Shown one piece after another: positions 33,360 through 44,502 of a stretch of 64,000 bases of DNA. The DNA lies in contig NZ_NSGE01000015.1 of assembly GCF_002294985.1 (NCBI RefSeq), positions 1 to 64,000 on the forward strand. Direction: 5' to 3'. Below the pieces are notes generated by a model, which was not told the DNA's origin, searched no databases, and saw only the letters and a list, made by a program, of their open reading frames with translations. The position numbers and the translations under genes are program-made. The first letter of the stretch is position 1, and each line of letters starts with the position of its first letter. The stretch comes from Mesorhizobium sp. WSM3862. Its GTDB lineage: Bacteria; Pseudomonadota; Alphaproteobacteria; Rhizobiales; Rhizobiaceae.

Positions 33360-33623
33360 CTATTGCGTAGGCAACGTCTGGGATTGTTTTCCAGGATAAA
33401 TTTGGATCAGCAGGTGTTTCGTCGCGTCCGCCTCTGGCCTGCCGGTCATCTCCCCCACTTGGGCGGAGACTGGCAGCGTCGGCGCCCCGCTTGCCGGGCC
33501 GGTTAAGGGGAGCACTGCAGCCGTCTCGCCCTCAAACAGCACCACTTGTGTCGCCAGCGCGGCGGTCGTGGCGACCTGGAAGAAGATGAAGGCGAGGGCG
33601 AAATAGCGGATCACGGGGCTCAC
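33360..33623 (-). CDS. Possible small membrane protein (uncertain)
   Basis: From GTG 33623 the frame gives 87 residues with one hydrophobic helix (IRYFALAFIFFQVATTAALA), then a Gly/Pro-rich tail. The region includes traces of palindromic repeat (GGCCTGCCGGTCATCTCCCCCACTT on the plus strand) and no clear ribosome site, so this may be a repeat relic. It is reported because the helix is unusually well formed for a chance reading. Confidence 0.3.
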   Translation of the reverse strand: MSPVIRYFALAFIFFQVATTAALATQVVLFEGETAAVLPLTGPASGAPTLPVSAQVGEMTGRPEADATKHLLIQIYPGKQSQTLPTQ

Positions 33624-33743
33624 AACGCTTCGGCCGGCAACTGGTTCCCTGATTGGGCTCGGGACCGGCGCCCGGAACCACGGCGAGCCGTCCTCCAGGC
33701 CCGGCTCTTGCGAAGCGCCGACGTCCGGTGCAAAAGCCCGCCC

Positions 33744-35621
<1,878 letters not shown>

Positions 35622-35629
35622 GGCGGCTT

Positions 35630-35818
35630 CCCCTTCTCCCCTTGTGGGAGGAGGTGGATCGGCGCGAGGCGCCGAGACCGATGAGGGGTGTTGGACGGAG
35701 TGAGGCGCCGAAGAACAGGCTGCTTCGATCGCCCATTTCTTTGTCGTAGCGATCCTTCCAACACCCCTCATCCGACCGAGCTTCGCTCGGCCACCTTCTC
35801 CCACAAGGGGAGAAGGAG
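35630..35818. repeat. Palindromic repeat (family A), full copy
   Basis: 189 bases with terminal CTTCTCCCCTTGTGGGAG and CTCCCACAAGGGGAGAAG that pair, and inner arms ATGAGGGGTGTTGGA / TCCAACACCCCTCAT that pair as well, so the whole can form one long hairpin. It sits between the ABC-F gene and the molybdopterin enzyme and is the reference copy for the insertion at 30667-30855. Confidence 0.85.
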
Positions 35819-35870
35819 GAGCCCCATCTGGCCCTACACCTCTCCCGCAAAACCCGCTACACAGCCTCGC

Positions 35871-37976
35871 ATGAACCAGCACGCCAAGCTCGGGATCGGC
35901 CATTCGGCCTGTCCGCATGACTGTCCTTCCACCTGCGCGCTCGAGGTCGAGCTGCTCGACAATAACCGCATCGGCCGCGTCCACGGCGCGAAAGCGAACA
36001 GCTACACGGCAGGAGTCGTTTGCGCCAAGGTCGCGCGATATGCGGACCGCGTCCATCACCCCGACCGGCTGCTGAAGCCGCTGGTGCGCGCGGGCGCAAA
36101 GGGTGAGGGTGCCTGGAAGGAAGCCAGTTGGGAAGCGGCGCTTGACCTCGTCGCGGAGAAGTTCATCGCGGCCGAAGAGAAATACGGCTCGGAGACGGTC
36201 TGGCCCTATTTTTACGCCGGCACGATGGGGTTGGTGCAGCGCGACGGTATCGAGCGGCTGCGGCACGCGAAGAGATATTCGGGCTTCTTCGGCTCGATCT
36301 GCACGAATCTCGCCTGGACCGGCTGGATGATGGGGGCGGGCGCTCTGCGCGGCCCCGATCCGCGCGAGATGGCGAAGTCCGACTGCGTGGTGATCTGGGG
36401 CACCAATGCCGTGGTCACCCAGGTCAATGTCATGACCCATGCGACCAAGGCGCGAAAAGAGCGCGGCGCCAAGATCGTCGCCATCGACATCTACGACAAC
36501 GCCACCATGAAGCAGGCCGATCTCGGCCTGGTGTTAAAACCCGGCACCGACGGCGCGCTGGCTTGCGCGGTCATGCATATCTTGTTTCGCGACGGCATGG
36601 CCGACCGCGCCTATCTGGAAAAATACACCGACGATCCGCGCGGGCTGGAAGAACATCTGAGGACGCGCACGCCCGAATGGGCGGCGGCAATCACGGGTCT
36701 GACAGTCACCGAGATCGAGACCTTCGCGCATCTGGTCGGCACAACGAAGAAGACCTACTTCCGCCTCGGCTACGGTTTTGCGCGCCAGCGCAACGGCTCG
36801 GTCAACATGCATGCCGCCTCATGCATCGCTGCGGTTACCGGCGCCTGGCAATATGAGGGCGGCGGCGCCTTTCACTCCAATTCCGGGATCTTCAAGCTGA
36901 ACCAGGACGTGCTCGAAGGCACCGCGATGCGCGACCCGAAGGTGCGCTATCTCGATCATTCGCGCATCGGCCCGGTGCTGACCGGTGCCGAGGATGCGCT
37001 TTACGGCGGCCCGCCGGTGACGGCGATGCTGATCCAGAACACCAATCCCGCCAACGTCGCGCCCGAGCAGCGGCTGGTCAGAAAGGGTTTCCTGCGGGAG
37101 GACCTGTTCACCTGCGTGCACGAGCAGTTCATGACCGATACGGCCAAGCTCGCCGACGTCGTGCTGCCGGCGACGATGTTTCTGGAACATGACGACATCT
37201 ACAAGGGTGGCGGCAACCAGCACATCACGCTCGGCCCCAAGCTGATCGAACCGCCGGAGGGGCCGCGCACCAACCACTACGTCAATGAAGAACTCGGCAA
37301 ACGGCTGGGCGTTGGCGACCGGCCGGGCTTTGGCCTGACCGAGAAGGAACATATCGACATCATCCTCGGCAAGCGCGGGCTAGGCAGCTTCGACAGCCTG
37401 AAGGAACAGAAGTGGGTCGACCTGCAACCCGATTTCGACGACGCGCATTTCATCAACGGCTTCGGCCATGCCGACAAGAAATTCCACTTCCGGCCCAATT
37501 GGACCGGGCAGTCGGCGCCCAACCGGCCGCCGAAGAGCATGGGCTTGTTCGGACCGGTCGAGCGTCTGCCCCAATTCCCCGACCATGTCGAGCTGATCGA
37601 GGTCGCGGACGAAGAGCATCCGTTCCGGCTGGCAACTTCGCCGGCGCGCAACTTCCTCAATTCCAGTTTTGCCGAGACGCCGGTGTCGAAAGCCAAGGAA
37701 GGCAGGCCGGAGCTTTTGCTGCACCCGGAAGATGCCGCGGCGCTTGGCATCGAGGACGGCGGCCGCGTTGAGATCGGCAACCGGCGCGGCGACGTGGTGC
37801 TGCATGCCAGGTTCTTCGACGGCGTGAAGCGCGGCGTGGTGATTGCGGAAGGCATCTGGCCGAACAGTGCGCATGAGCGCGGCGAAGGCATCAACGTGCT
37901 GACCGGTGCCGACGCCCCGGCGCCCTATGGCGGTGCTGCCCTCCACGACAACAAGGTCTGGCTGCGCGCGCTGTGA
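35871..37976 (+). CDS. Molybdopterin-dependent oxidoreductase
   Basis: Enzyme of 701 residues of the DMSO-reductase superfamily. The start contains CPHDCPSTCAL, with the later VVCAK giving the Cys pattern for a 4Fe-4S cluster. SGFFGSICTNLAWTGW and VIWGTNAVVTQ bind the cofactor, GGGNQHITLG and a molydopterin-dinucleotide-binding domain (RLATSPARNFLNSSFAET; LLLHPEDAAALGIEDG) close the protein. No Tat signal is visible, so it is likely cytoplasmic. The substrate is not evident. moaD-moaE at 18.8 kb serve its cofactor. Confidence 0.88.
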   Translation: MNQHAKLGIGHSACPHDCPSTCALEVELLDNNRIGRVHGAKANSYTAGVVCAKVARYADRVHHPDRLLKPLVRAGAKGEGAWKEASWEAALDLVAEKFIAAEEKYGSETVWPYFYAGTMGLVQRDGIERLRHAKRYSGFFGSICTNLAWTGWMMGAGALRGPDPREMAKSDCVVIWGTNAVVTQVNVMTHATKARKERGAKIVAIDIYDNATMKQADLGLVLKPGTDGALACAVMHILFRDGMADRAYLEKYTDDPRGLEEHLRTRTPEWAAAITGLTVTEIETFAHLVGTTKKTYFRLGYGFARQRNGSVNMHAASCIAAVTGAWQYEGGGAFHSNSGIFKLNQDVLEGTAMRDPKVRYLDHSRIGPVLTGAEDALYGGPPVTAMLIQNTNPANVAPEQRLVRKGFLREDLFTCVHEQFMTDTAKLADVVLPATMFLEHDDIYKGGGNQHITLGPKLIEPPEGPRTNHYVNEELGKRLGVGDRPGFGLTEKEHIDIILGKRGLGSFDSLKEQKWVDLQPDFDDAHFINGFGHADKKFHFRPNWTGQSAPNRPPKSMGLFGPVERLPQFPDHVELIEVADEEHPFRLATSPARNFLNSSFAETPVSKAKEGRPELLLHPEDAAALGIEDGGRVEIGNRRGDVVLHARFFDGVKRGVVIAEGIWPNSAHERGEGINVLTGADAPAPYGGAALHDNKVWLRAL

Positions 37977-38103
37977 TGGTCTGTGGCGCGAGCTCGGCAG
38001 GTCACATGCCCGGGAGATTAGCCGAAAAAGCCCGTTGCTTCGTCACCCTGGCGCGGAGCAAGGAGCGAAGCGACGGGCGAGGTGTCCCTTGCCGCGACAA
38101 CCA

Positions 38104-38868
38104 TTGAAAATAGCCATCGCCGGCGCGCTCGGCCGCATGGGCCGGCAGATGACGGAGGTGGTGCAGGCAGATCCGCGGCTGGTGCTTGTCGCCCGCTTCC
38201 ATCGACCGGGCAGCACGGGCGAGGGGCTGGTCGCGCGCGACGAGGCGCTGGCGCTTGCCGACGTCGTCATCGACTTCACCACGCCGGCGGCGTCAGTCGA
38301 ACTGGCACAGGCATGCGCGGCGCGCGGCGGTCCGGCGCTGGTGATCGGCTCCACCGGCTTCGATGGTTCCGAGCTGGAGACGATCGCCGACGCGGCGAAG
38401 ACGATCGCGATCGTGCGCTCCGGCAGCTACTCGCTGGGTCTCAACATGCTGATCGGGCTGGTGGAGCAGGCGGCGCGGGCGCTTGGGCCTGACGATTGCG
38501 ACATCAATGTCCTGGAAGCGCACCACCGTTTCAAGGTCGATGCGCCGTCCGGAACGGCGCTGATGTTGGGCGAGGCGGCGGCGCGCGGACGCGGCGTCGG
38601 GCTGGACGAAGTGGCGCGGCGCGCTCGAAACGGGATTGTCGGCACACGCCCTGCCGGCAAGATCGGCTTCGCCGTGCTGCGCGGCGGCAGCATCATCGGC
38701 GAGCATTCCGTCAGCTTCCTCGCCGAGGGCGAGGCGCTGACGCTCTCGCACTCGGCTGGCGACCGCTCGATGTTTGCTCGCGGCGCCATCGCGGCGGCAC
38801 TCTGGGTGGCCGGACAGTGTCCAGGCGAATACGGCATGCGCGATGTGCTTGGCTTCGCCGCTTCGTGA
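38104..38868 (+). CDS. dapB: 4-hydroxy-tetrahydrodipicolinate reductase-like (DapB)
   Basis: Protein of 254 residues of the lysine/diaminopimelate pathway family. IAGALGRMGRQMTE binds NAD(P)H, EAHHRFKVDAPSGTAL holds the His-His-x-x-Lys substrate signature, and GEHSVSFLAEGEALTLSHSAGDRSMFARGA is the conserved C-terminal loop. The start is TTG 38104 without a clear ribosome site, and the protein is shorter than usual (265-273). The neighbours (molybdopterin enzyme and a NitT-type importer) are not a lysine operon, so it may be a DapB paralogue; a second dapB elsewhere in the genome would fit. Confidence 0.8.
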   Translation: MKIAIAGALGRMGRQMTEVVQADPRLVLVARFHRPGSTGEGLVARDEALALADVVIDFTTPAASVELAQACAARGGPALVIGSTGFDGSELETIADAAKTIAIVRSGSYSLGLNMLIGLVEQAARALGPDDCDINVLEAHHRFKVDAPSGTALMLGEAAARGRGVGLDEVARRARNGIVGTRPAGKIGFAVLRGGSIIGEHSVSFLAEGEALTLSHSAGDRSMFARGAIAAALWVAGQCPGEYGMRDVLGFAAS

Positions 38869-39045
38869 CCAGCCATAGCTGCGGAATTCGCTCTTTCGGC
38901 CGCTAAAATGACTGAAAGCCAGCTGAAAGCTTGGCCATGCCATGACAGTTTTGCGGCGTTCGCCGCGGGATCGGTCCGGGAGCGGGCCGGCAAGGAGGAA
39001 ATGCGGCGTGGCCTGGTGGCACGCCGCCCAGGTGGAGGAAGTTAC

Positions 39046-40059
39046 GTGACCGGTTTCATCTCGAAGTGCGTCTTGCGTTCGGCGGTGCTTTCGTTTGCCA
39101 TCGTCGCCGCGGGCGCCACGGCGGCATCGGCTGCCGACAAGATCACCATCATCGTCGGCGGCATGGAAAAGCAGATCTATCTGCCGGCCGTGCTCACCCA
39201 GCAGCTCGGCTACTTCAAGGATGAGGGGCTCGATGTCGAGCTGGTCAACTCCCGCGCCGGCGTCGAGGCCGAGAATGAGTTGCTGGCCGGTGCCGTGCAG
39301 GGCGTCGTCGGCTTCTATGATCACACCGTCGACTTGCAGTCGAAGGGCAAATACATCCAGTCGATCGTCCAGTTCAGCCAGGCGCCGGGCGAGGTCGAGC
39401 TGGTTTCGGCCAAGCATCCGGAAATCAAGTCGCCGGCCGACTTCAAGGGCGCCACGCTCGGCGTCACCGGTCTTGGCTCCTCGACCGATTTCCTGACGCA
39501 GTATCTCGCCGTGCGCAACGGCCTTAAGCCGGGCGACTACACGCTGCTGCCGGTGGGCGCCGGCAACACTTTCATCGCTGCCGTCAAGCAGGACCAGATC
39601 CAGGCCGGCATGACCACCGAGCCGACCATCGCCAAGCTGCTTCAGACCGGCGAGGCCAAGGTGCTGGTCGATATGCGCACGCCCGAAAAGACCAGGGAAG
39701 CGCTGGGCGGCGACTATCCGGCGGCATCCTTCTATGTCCAGTCCGCCTGGATCGAGAGCCATAAGGACGAGGCGCAGAAGCTCGCCAACGCTTTCGTCAA
39801 GACGATGAAGTATATCGCCAGCCATTCGGCCGAAGAGATCGCGGACCAGATGCCGAAGGATTATTACGCCGGCAACAAGGACCTCTATGTGCAAGGGTTG
39901 GCCGGCGGCAAGGCGATGTTCACGCCTGACGGCCGCATGCCCGCCGATGGCCCGGAGACGGTGCTGAAGGTGCTGTCGATCTTCTCGAAGAGCTTGCAGG
40001 GCAAGCAGATCGATCTGTCGAAGACCTATACCACGGCATTCGTCGACGCCGCCAAGTAG
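39046..40059 (+). CDS. ABC transporter substrate-binding protein (NitT/TauT, NMT1-like)
   Basis: Periplasmic protein of 337 residues. GTG 39046 with GGAGG 8 bases upstream is followed by a signal peptide (cleavage near AASA). KITIIVGGMEKQIYLPAVL, GYFKDEGLDVELVNSRAG, SPADFKGATLGVTGLGSSTDFL and AGMTTEPTIAKL are typical of the nitrate/sulfonate/thiamine-precursor binding proteins. The ligand cannot be told. It is followed by a hairpin and the ATPase and permease genes. Confidence 0.88.
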   Translation: MTGFISKCVLRSAVLSFAIVAAGATAASAADKITIIVGGMEKQIYLPAVLTQQLGYFKDEGLDVELVNSRAGVEAENELLAGAVQGVVGFYDHTVDLQSKGKYIQSIVQFSQAPGEVELVSAKHPEIKSPADFKGATLGVTGLGSSTDFLTQYLAVRNGLKPGDYTLLPVGAGNTFIAAVKQDQIQAGMTTEPTIAKLLQTGEAKVLVDMRTPEKTREALGGDYPAASFYVQSAWIESHKDEAQKLANAFVKTMKYIASHSAEEIADQMPKDYYAGNKDLYVQGLAGGKAMFTPDGRMPADGPETVLKVLSIFSKSLQGKQIDLSKTYTTAFVDAAK

Positions 40060-40069
40060 CGCCGACAGG

Positions 40070-40088
40070 GAGCCGGGCCTGCCGGCTC
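40070..40088 (+). terminator. Intercistronic hairpin
   Basis: GAGCCGG-N5-CCGGCTC forms a strong stem 11 bases after the substrate-binding gene, without a T-run. Such stems usually stabilise the upstream message or reduce read-through so that the binding protein is made in excess over the ATPase and permease. Confidence 0.6.
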
Positions 40089-40222
40089 GGTCGTTGAAGA
40101 ACAACAAGTCGCGCCGCTTGCCTGAATCAATTCGGCAGCGGCGCCTTTCCGGATACCGAGGCGCGGCGGGCCCATGGGCTCGAGCCCCAACCATCCTCGC
40201 ACCATCGCTACAGGAGTGTGCC

Positions 40223-41077
40223 ATGCAGTTGCAAACCATGGCGGCCGAGAAATTGTCTCCGGCCGCGGCGCCGGCCGATGCCGCGATCGCCATCGACGAT
40301 GTGACGCTGCGCTTCGTCACCCCCGACGGCCACATGATGACGGCCATCCGCGATTTCACCATGACGGTGGCGCGCGGCGAGTTCGCCTGCGTCGTCGGCC
40401 CGACCGGCTGCGGCAAATCGACGACGCTCAACCTCGTCACCGGGCTGCTCAGGCCGACGACCGGCAATGTCCGCGTCATGGGCAATCCCGTAACCGAGAT
40501 CAGCCGCGACATCGGTTTCGTCTTCCAGGCGGACGCGCTGTTTCCGTGGCGCAGCGTCATCGACAATGTCGCCGCCGGCCCGCTCTATCGCGGCACGCCG
40601 AAGGCGCAAGCCTATGACCGGGCGCGCGACTGGATCGCACGCGTCGGCCTTGCGCGTTTCGAGAAACACTATCCGCACCAGCTCTCTGGCGGCATGCGCA
40701 AGCGGGTCGCGCTAGCGCAAACCTTCATCAACCAGCCGAAGATTCTGCTGATGGACGAGCCGTTCAGCGCGCTCGACATGCAGACCCGCACCGCCATGCA
40801 GGACGAGCTGCTCGGCCTCTGGTCGGAACTCAAATCCTCCGTCGTCTTCGTCACTCACGATCTCGAGGAGGCGGTGGCACTGGCCGACAAGGTCTATGTG
40901 CTCACCGCCGGGCCGGGCACGGTGAAGAGTGTCTACCGCATCGACCTGCCGCGCCCGCGTGTCATGGCCGACATCCGCTACGATCCGAAATTCATCGAGA
41001 TCGCCAAGGTGATCTGGAACGACCTGCGCGAGGAAGTGCAGCTCGGCCAGAGCCGCGGCCTGCAGACCGGCCATTGA
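40223..41077 (+). CDS. ABC transporter ATP-binding protein
   Basis: Protein of 284 residues of the NitT/TauT importer class. GPTGCGKSTTLNLV (Walker A), IGFVFQADALFPWRSV (Q-loop), QLSGGMRKRVALAQTF (signature), ILLMDEPFSALDMQTR (Walker B) and the switch FVTHDLEEAVALADKV are all intact. ATG 40223 follows AGGAGTG. It powers the permease at 41091. Confidence 0.93.
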   Translation: MQLQTMAAEKLSPAAAPADAAIAIDDVTLRFVTPDGHMMTAIRDFTMTVARGEFACVVGPTGCGKSTTLNLVTGLLRPTTGNVRVMGNPVTEISRDIGFVFQADALFPWRSVIDNVAAGPLYRGTPKAQAYDRARDWIARVGLARFEKHYPHQLSGGMRKRVALAQTFINQPKILLMDEPFSALDMQTRTAMQDELLGLWSELKSSVVFVTHDLEEAVALADKVYVLTAGPGTVKSVYRIDLPRPRVMADIRYDPKFIEIAKVIWNDLREEVQLGQSRGLQTGH

Positions 41078-41090
41078 AAGGAGACTTGCC

Positions 41091-41966
41091 ATGACCGCCA
41101 TCTCTCCAGCCTCTCACCAAGCCGCCCGCGCGACCTCGATCGTCGCCGCGGAAGCCCGGGCGAGGGCGCGGCTGCGCCGCCGCCATGCCCTGGTTATCGG
41201 CCTGCGGCTCGCCATCCTGATCGTCTTCCTCGCTCTTTGGGAACTTGGCGCCGATCACGGCGTCATCGATCCGTTCTTCTTCTCAAGTCCCTCCGGCATC
41301 TGGGAGCAGATCTGGTCCTGGGTCACCGAGGGCACCTCGCAGGGGCCGCTCTGGCTGCAGATCTATGTGACGCTCGAGGAAACCTTCCTCGGCTTCGCCA
41401 TCGGCGCCGTCGGCGGCATCGCCGCCGGCATCATCCTTGGCCGCAACAAGCTCCTGGCGGATGTCTTCTCGATCTACATCAAGATCGCCAACTCGGTGCC
41501 GCGCGTCGTGCTGGGCTCGGTCTTCATCATAGCGCTCGGCCTCGGCATGGCCTCCAAGGTGGCGCTGGCCGTCGTCATGGTGTTCTTCGTGGTCTTCGCC
41601 AACGCCTTCCAGGGCGTGCGCGAGGCCGACAGGGCGATGATCGCCAACGCTCAGATCCTCGGCGCCTCGCCCTACCAGATCACCACCACAGTCATCATTC
41701 CATCGGCCATGAGCTGGATCCTGGCGAGCCTGCATGTCAGCTTTGGCTTCGCGCTGGTCGGCGCCGTGGTCGGCGAGTTCCTCGGCGCCAAGCAGGGCAT
41801 GGGCTTGCTGATCTCGACCGCCCAGGGCGCGTTCAACGCCAATGGCGTCTTCGCCGCCATGATTATCCTGGCGGTGATGGCGCTGGTGGTGGAGTTCATC
41901 ATCACCCGCTTCGAGAACTACGTCGTCAAATGGCGCCCGGCGCCGTTCAACGAGCAGGGGACCTGA
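41091..41966 (+). CDS. ABC transporter permease
   Basis: Inner-membrane protein of 291 residues with six helices of the BPD_transp_1 type. ADRAMIANAQILGASPYQITTTVIIPSAMSWILASL carries the EAA-like coupling helix (here EADRAMIANAQILGA). It starts 13 bases after the ATPase gene. Its last 20 bases overlap the convergent sensor kinase. Confidence 0.92.
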   Translation: MTAISPASHQAARATSIVAAEARARARLRRRHALVIGLRLAILIVFLALWELGADHGVIDPFFFSSPSGIWEQIWSWVTEGTSQGPLWLQIYVTLEETFLGFAIGAVGGIAAGIILGRNKLLADVFSIYIKIANSVPRVVLGSVFIIALGLGMASKVALAVVMVFFVVFANAFQGVREADRAMIANAQILGASPYQITTTVIIPSAMSWILASLHVSFGFALVGAVVGEFLGAKQGMGLLISTAQGAFNANGVFAAMIILAVMALVVEFIITRFENYVVKWRPAPFNEQGT

Positions 41967-43344
41967 CCGCTCCACTCGGCCTGTCCTGGGGTGCGGCGAG
42001 CGGCAGCCGGACCTCGACCCTGAGCCCGCTGCCGGCGGCCTCGCCGAGCGCAACGCTGCCGCCGGCATTCTCGACCACCTCGCGTACGATCGCGAGTCCG
42101 AGCCCGCTGCCTTCCTCGGCAGCACCGGCAATACGATAGAAGCGCTCGAAGACCTGCTCGCGCTCTTCGGCCGGAATGCCGGGACCGGTGTCGGTGACCG
42201 TCATCACGCCCTCGCGACCGATCGCGGCCAGCTTGACGGTCACCGTGCCGCCAGCTGGCGTGTAGCGCAGCGCGTTGTCGACCAGGTTGACGATCATCTC
42301 GCGCAGCATGGTGCCGTCGCCGATGACGGGAACAGGTCCGGCTTCCTCGAGCCCAAGATCGATGTTGCGCTCGACGGCCTTCGGCGCATGTGTTTCCAGC
42401 ACCTCGCGGGCGGCTTCGGTGAGGTCGATGCGGTCGGCACGCGGCCGGCGGCTGCCCGGCTCGGCGCGCGACAGCGTGAGCAGCTGTTCGGCCAGCCGCG
42501 CCAGCCGGCCGGAGCCTGCCTGTAGGGCCACCAGCGCCTCCTCGCGCCGGTCGGTGGCGCTCTCGCGCAGCGCATAGCTCGCCTGTGTCGACATGAGCGC
42601 CAGCGGCGTGCGCAGCTGGTGCGCGGCATTGGCGATGAAGCGGCGCTGCGCCGCCATCTGCGCCCGCACGCGCTCCATATAGGCGTTGAGCGCGTCGATC
42701 AGCGGCCGGATCTCGCTTTGCGCGCCCGGCACCTCGACCGGGTCGAGATCGCTGCGATCCGGCGAGCGCACCGTATCGCGCAGGCGCATCAGCGGCGCCA
42801 GCCCGCGGCGCAGGCCAAGCAGCACGAAGAGGCCGGCGATCGCCACCAGCGCCAGCTGCTGGGCAAAGGCGCTGAACCACAGCCGCTGCACCATCGCGTC
42901 ATGGCCGGCGAGCGTGACGCCCACCGTGACCCTGATCGGCGAATCCGTGCCGGCGCCGATCACGGCATGGCTGAGCGTTGTCAGACGCAGCCGACGATCG
43001 CGATAGGAAGCCTCGATGCTGCCGCTCTGCGACGCCTGGGGGAGGTCGGGATATCCGGTCAGCAGCCGGCCGTTGGCGGTCTCGACCCGGTAGTAGACGC
43101 TGTCGCGGTCGCCGGTGTCGAACATCTCGATCGCCGCCGGCGGAATGGTGGCGTCGAGCACGCCTTCGGCCATCGCCACCCGCTCGGCGATCGCGCGCGC
43201 CGAGCCGACCAGCATCCGGTCGGTGACCAGATCCGCCGTCGCCAGCGCGTTGCGCTGGCTGGTCCACAGATTGACCGTCACCAGCGCGGCAAGCGGCAGC
43301 ACCACCCATGCCAGCAATTGCAGGCGGAGGCTGCTAATCTTCAT
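41947..43344 (-). CDS. Sensor histidine kinase
   Basis: Membrane kinase of 465 residues. An N-terminal helix (about 9-27), a periplasmic sensor of 130 residues and a second helix (about 155-180) are followed by HAMP-like and HisKA segments. The phospho-acceptor His is in NAAHQLRTPLALM, and N (VDNALRYTP), G1 (VTDTGPGIP), F (FERFYR) and G2 (GSGLGLAIV) boxes are present. It resembles the TctE/QseC group that senses organic acids or similar ligands. Its partner regulator ends 5 bases upstream. Confidence 0.92.
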   Translation of the reverse strand: MKISSLRLQLLAWVVLPLAALVTVNLWTSQRNALATADLVTDRMLVGSARAIAERVAMAEGVLDATIPPAAIEMFDTGDRDSVYYRVETANGRLLTGYPDLPQASQSGSIEASYRDRRLRLTTLSHAVIGAGTDSPIRVTVGVTLAGHDAMVQRLWFSAFAQQLALVAIAGLFVLLGLRRGLAPLMRLRDTVRSPDRSDLDPVEVPGAQSEIRPLIDALNAYMERVRAQMAAQRRFIANAAHQLRTPLALMSTQASYALRESATDRREEALVALQAGSGRLARLAEQLLTLSRAEPGSRRPRADRIDLTEAAREVLETHAPKAVERNIDLGLEEAGPVPVIGDGTMLREMIVNLVDNALRYTPAGGTVTVKLAAIGREGVMTVTDTGPGIPAEEREQVFERFYRIAGAAEEGSGLGLAIVREVVENAGGSVALGEAAGSGLRVEVRLPLAAPQDRPSGAVRSPAR

Positions 43345-43349
43345 GGCCC

Positions 43350-44018
43350 CTAATCTTCATGACGGAGCAGATAGCCCAGGCCGCGCAAGGTGGCGATCTG
43401 CACGCGCGAGCCTTCCAGCTTCTTGCGCAGCCGATGCACGTAGATCTCGATGGCGCTGGGATCGGCGTCGGTGTCGAAGTCGTAGATCGCCGCCGAGAGT
43501 GCCGCCTTGCTCACCGTGCGCCCCGCCTTGACCACCAGCTGTTCCAGCACCGCATGTTCGCGCGGCGTCAGCGAAAGCGCCGCGCCGCCGAGCGAGAACA
43601 GCCTGGTGTTGGTGTCGAAGACGAGGTCGCCGCAGGAGATGACGGGCGCTGTCCGGTCGTTGGCGCGGCGCAGCTGCACGCGGATGCGCGCTTCCAGTTC
43701 CTCGATCTGGAAGGGTTTTGCCAGATAGTCGTCGGCGCCCTCGTTGAGGCCCTTCACCCGGCCGTCGAGACTGGCATTGGCGGTGAGCACGATGACCGGC
43801 ACCGGGTTGCCGCGGGCCCTCAGCCGCTTCAGCACCTCCATCCCGCCCATGCGCGGCAGGGCGAGGTCGAGGATGATCAGCGCATGGTCGCCGGCCGCCA
43901 GCGCATGCTCGACGTCTTCGCCGTGATGCACGACGTCGACGACGTAGCTCGCCTGGCGCAGCGTCTTGCTCAGCCAATCGGCCAGTTCGCGATTGTCTTC
44001 GACAAGCAGGAGCCGCAT
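43350..44018 (-). CDS. Response regulator, OmpR/PhoB type
   Basis: DNA-binding regulator of 222 residues. The receiver domain (LLLVEDNRELA, phospho-Asp in ILDLALPRM, VLTANA, KPF) is followed by a winged-helix domain (LTPREHAVLEQLVVKAGRTVSKAAL ... IEIYVHRLRKKLEG). ATG 44018 is the start of the true receiver; a longer frame has no support. Together with the kinase it forms a TctDE/QseBC-like pair, which often controls solute uptake; the adjacent ABC importer, ending on the opposite strand, is a candidate target. Confidence 0.93.
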   Translation of the reverse strand: MRLLLVEDNRELADWLSKTLRQASYVVDVVHHGEDVEHALAAGDHALIILDLALPRMGGMEVLKRLRARGNPVPVIVLTANASLDGRVKGLNEGADDYLAKPFQIEELEARIRVQLRRANDRTAPVISCGDLVFDTNTRLFSLGGAALSLTPREHAVLEQLVVKAGRTVSKAALSAAIYDFDTDADPSAIEIYVHRLRKKLEGSRVQIATLRGLGYLLRHED

Positions 44019-44201
44019 CGTCCATCGCTGTTCGGCAAATGCCTCCATCCGGGTGGCGCCGGGCTTTCGCAAGCGCGGCGGGCGGTCCGAACGGAAAGTT
44101 TGAAAGCAATCGATAGTCTCGATCCGCCGACAAGGCAAACGCCGGCTGAAATCGGTTCCGTCGGTCGGCCTGGAGGCCCAATTCGCTCGCGTGATGGATA
44201 A

Positions 44202-44218
44202 AACCGAACGGTTCGGTT
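44202..44218. promoter_or_regulatory. Operator-like palindrome, copy 1
   Basis: AACCGAA-CGG-TTCGGTT is a 17-base dyad. A second copy sharing AACCGAACGGTTCG is at 44361-44375. Both are between the response-regulator gene and the first DUF680-type gene. The form is typical of TetR-family operators, but no such regulator is adjacent. Confidence 0.7.
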
Positions 44219-44360
44219 CAATTTATGTTGACGGTTCGTGTAACTCAGGTGAACGCTGGCTCGCTGTCCAGACCGTGAGACCTCGTCCGCTAATACTGCA
44301 AGTAGTTGATATTCAAACAAAAGAATGTGGCAGCCGCGCTGTTCACGCGATTTCAAGGTC

Positions 44361-44375
44361 GAACCGAACGGTTCG
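44361..44375. promoter_or_regulatory. Operator-like palindrome, copy 2
   Basis: GAACCGAACGGTTCG repeats the core of the palindrome at 44202-44218, 160 bases away, close to the promoter of the DUF680-type genes (start 44503). Confidence 0.7.
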
Positions 44376-44502
44376 ATTTGCACATCTTCGTGATTGGAAA
44401 TGGCAACAGGACCGACCCATCTCGGGGTGGTCCGAGCGACGCGAATTTCCATTACGGCACGCCACTTGACGGACAGGATTTTGAAAATCTGGAGTACGTA
44501 AA

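Noticed and set aside
38869..39045. Possible TPP riboswitch before the NMT1-like binding protein
   Set aside because: Family resemblance to thiamine-precursor transporters suggested it, but no CTGAGA or ACCTGATC...GGTTAATACC elements are present.
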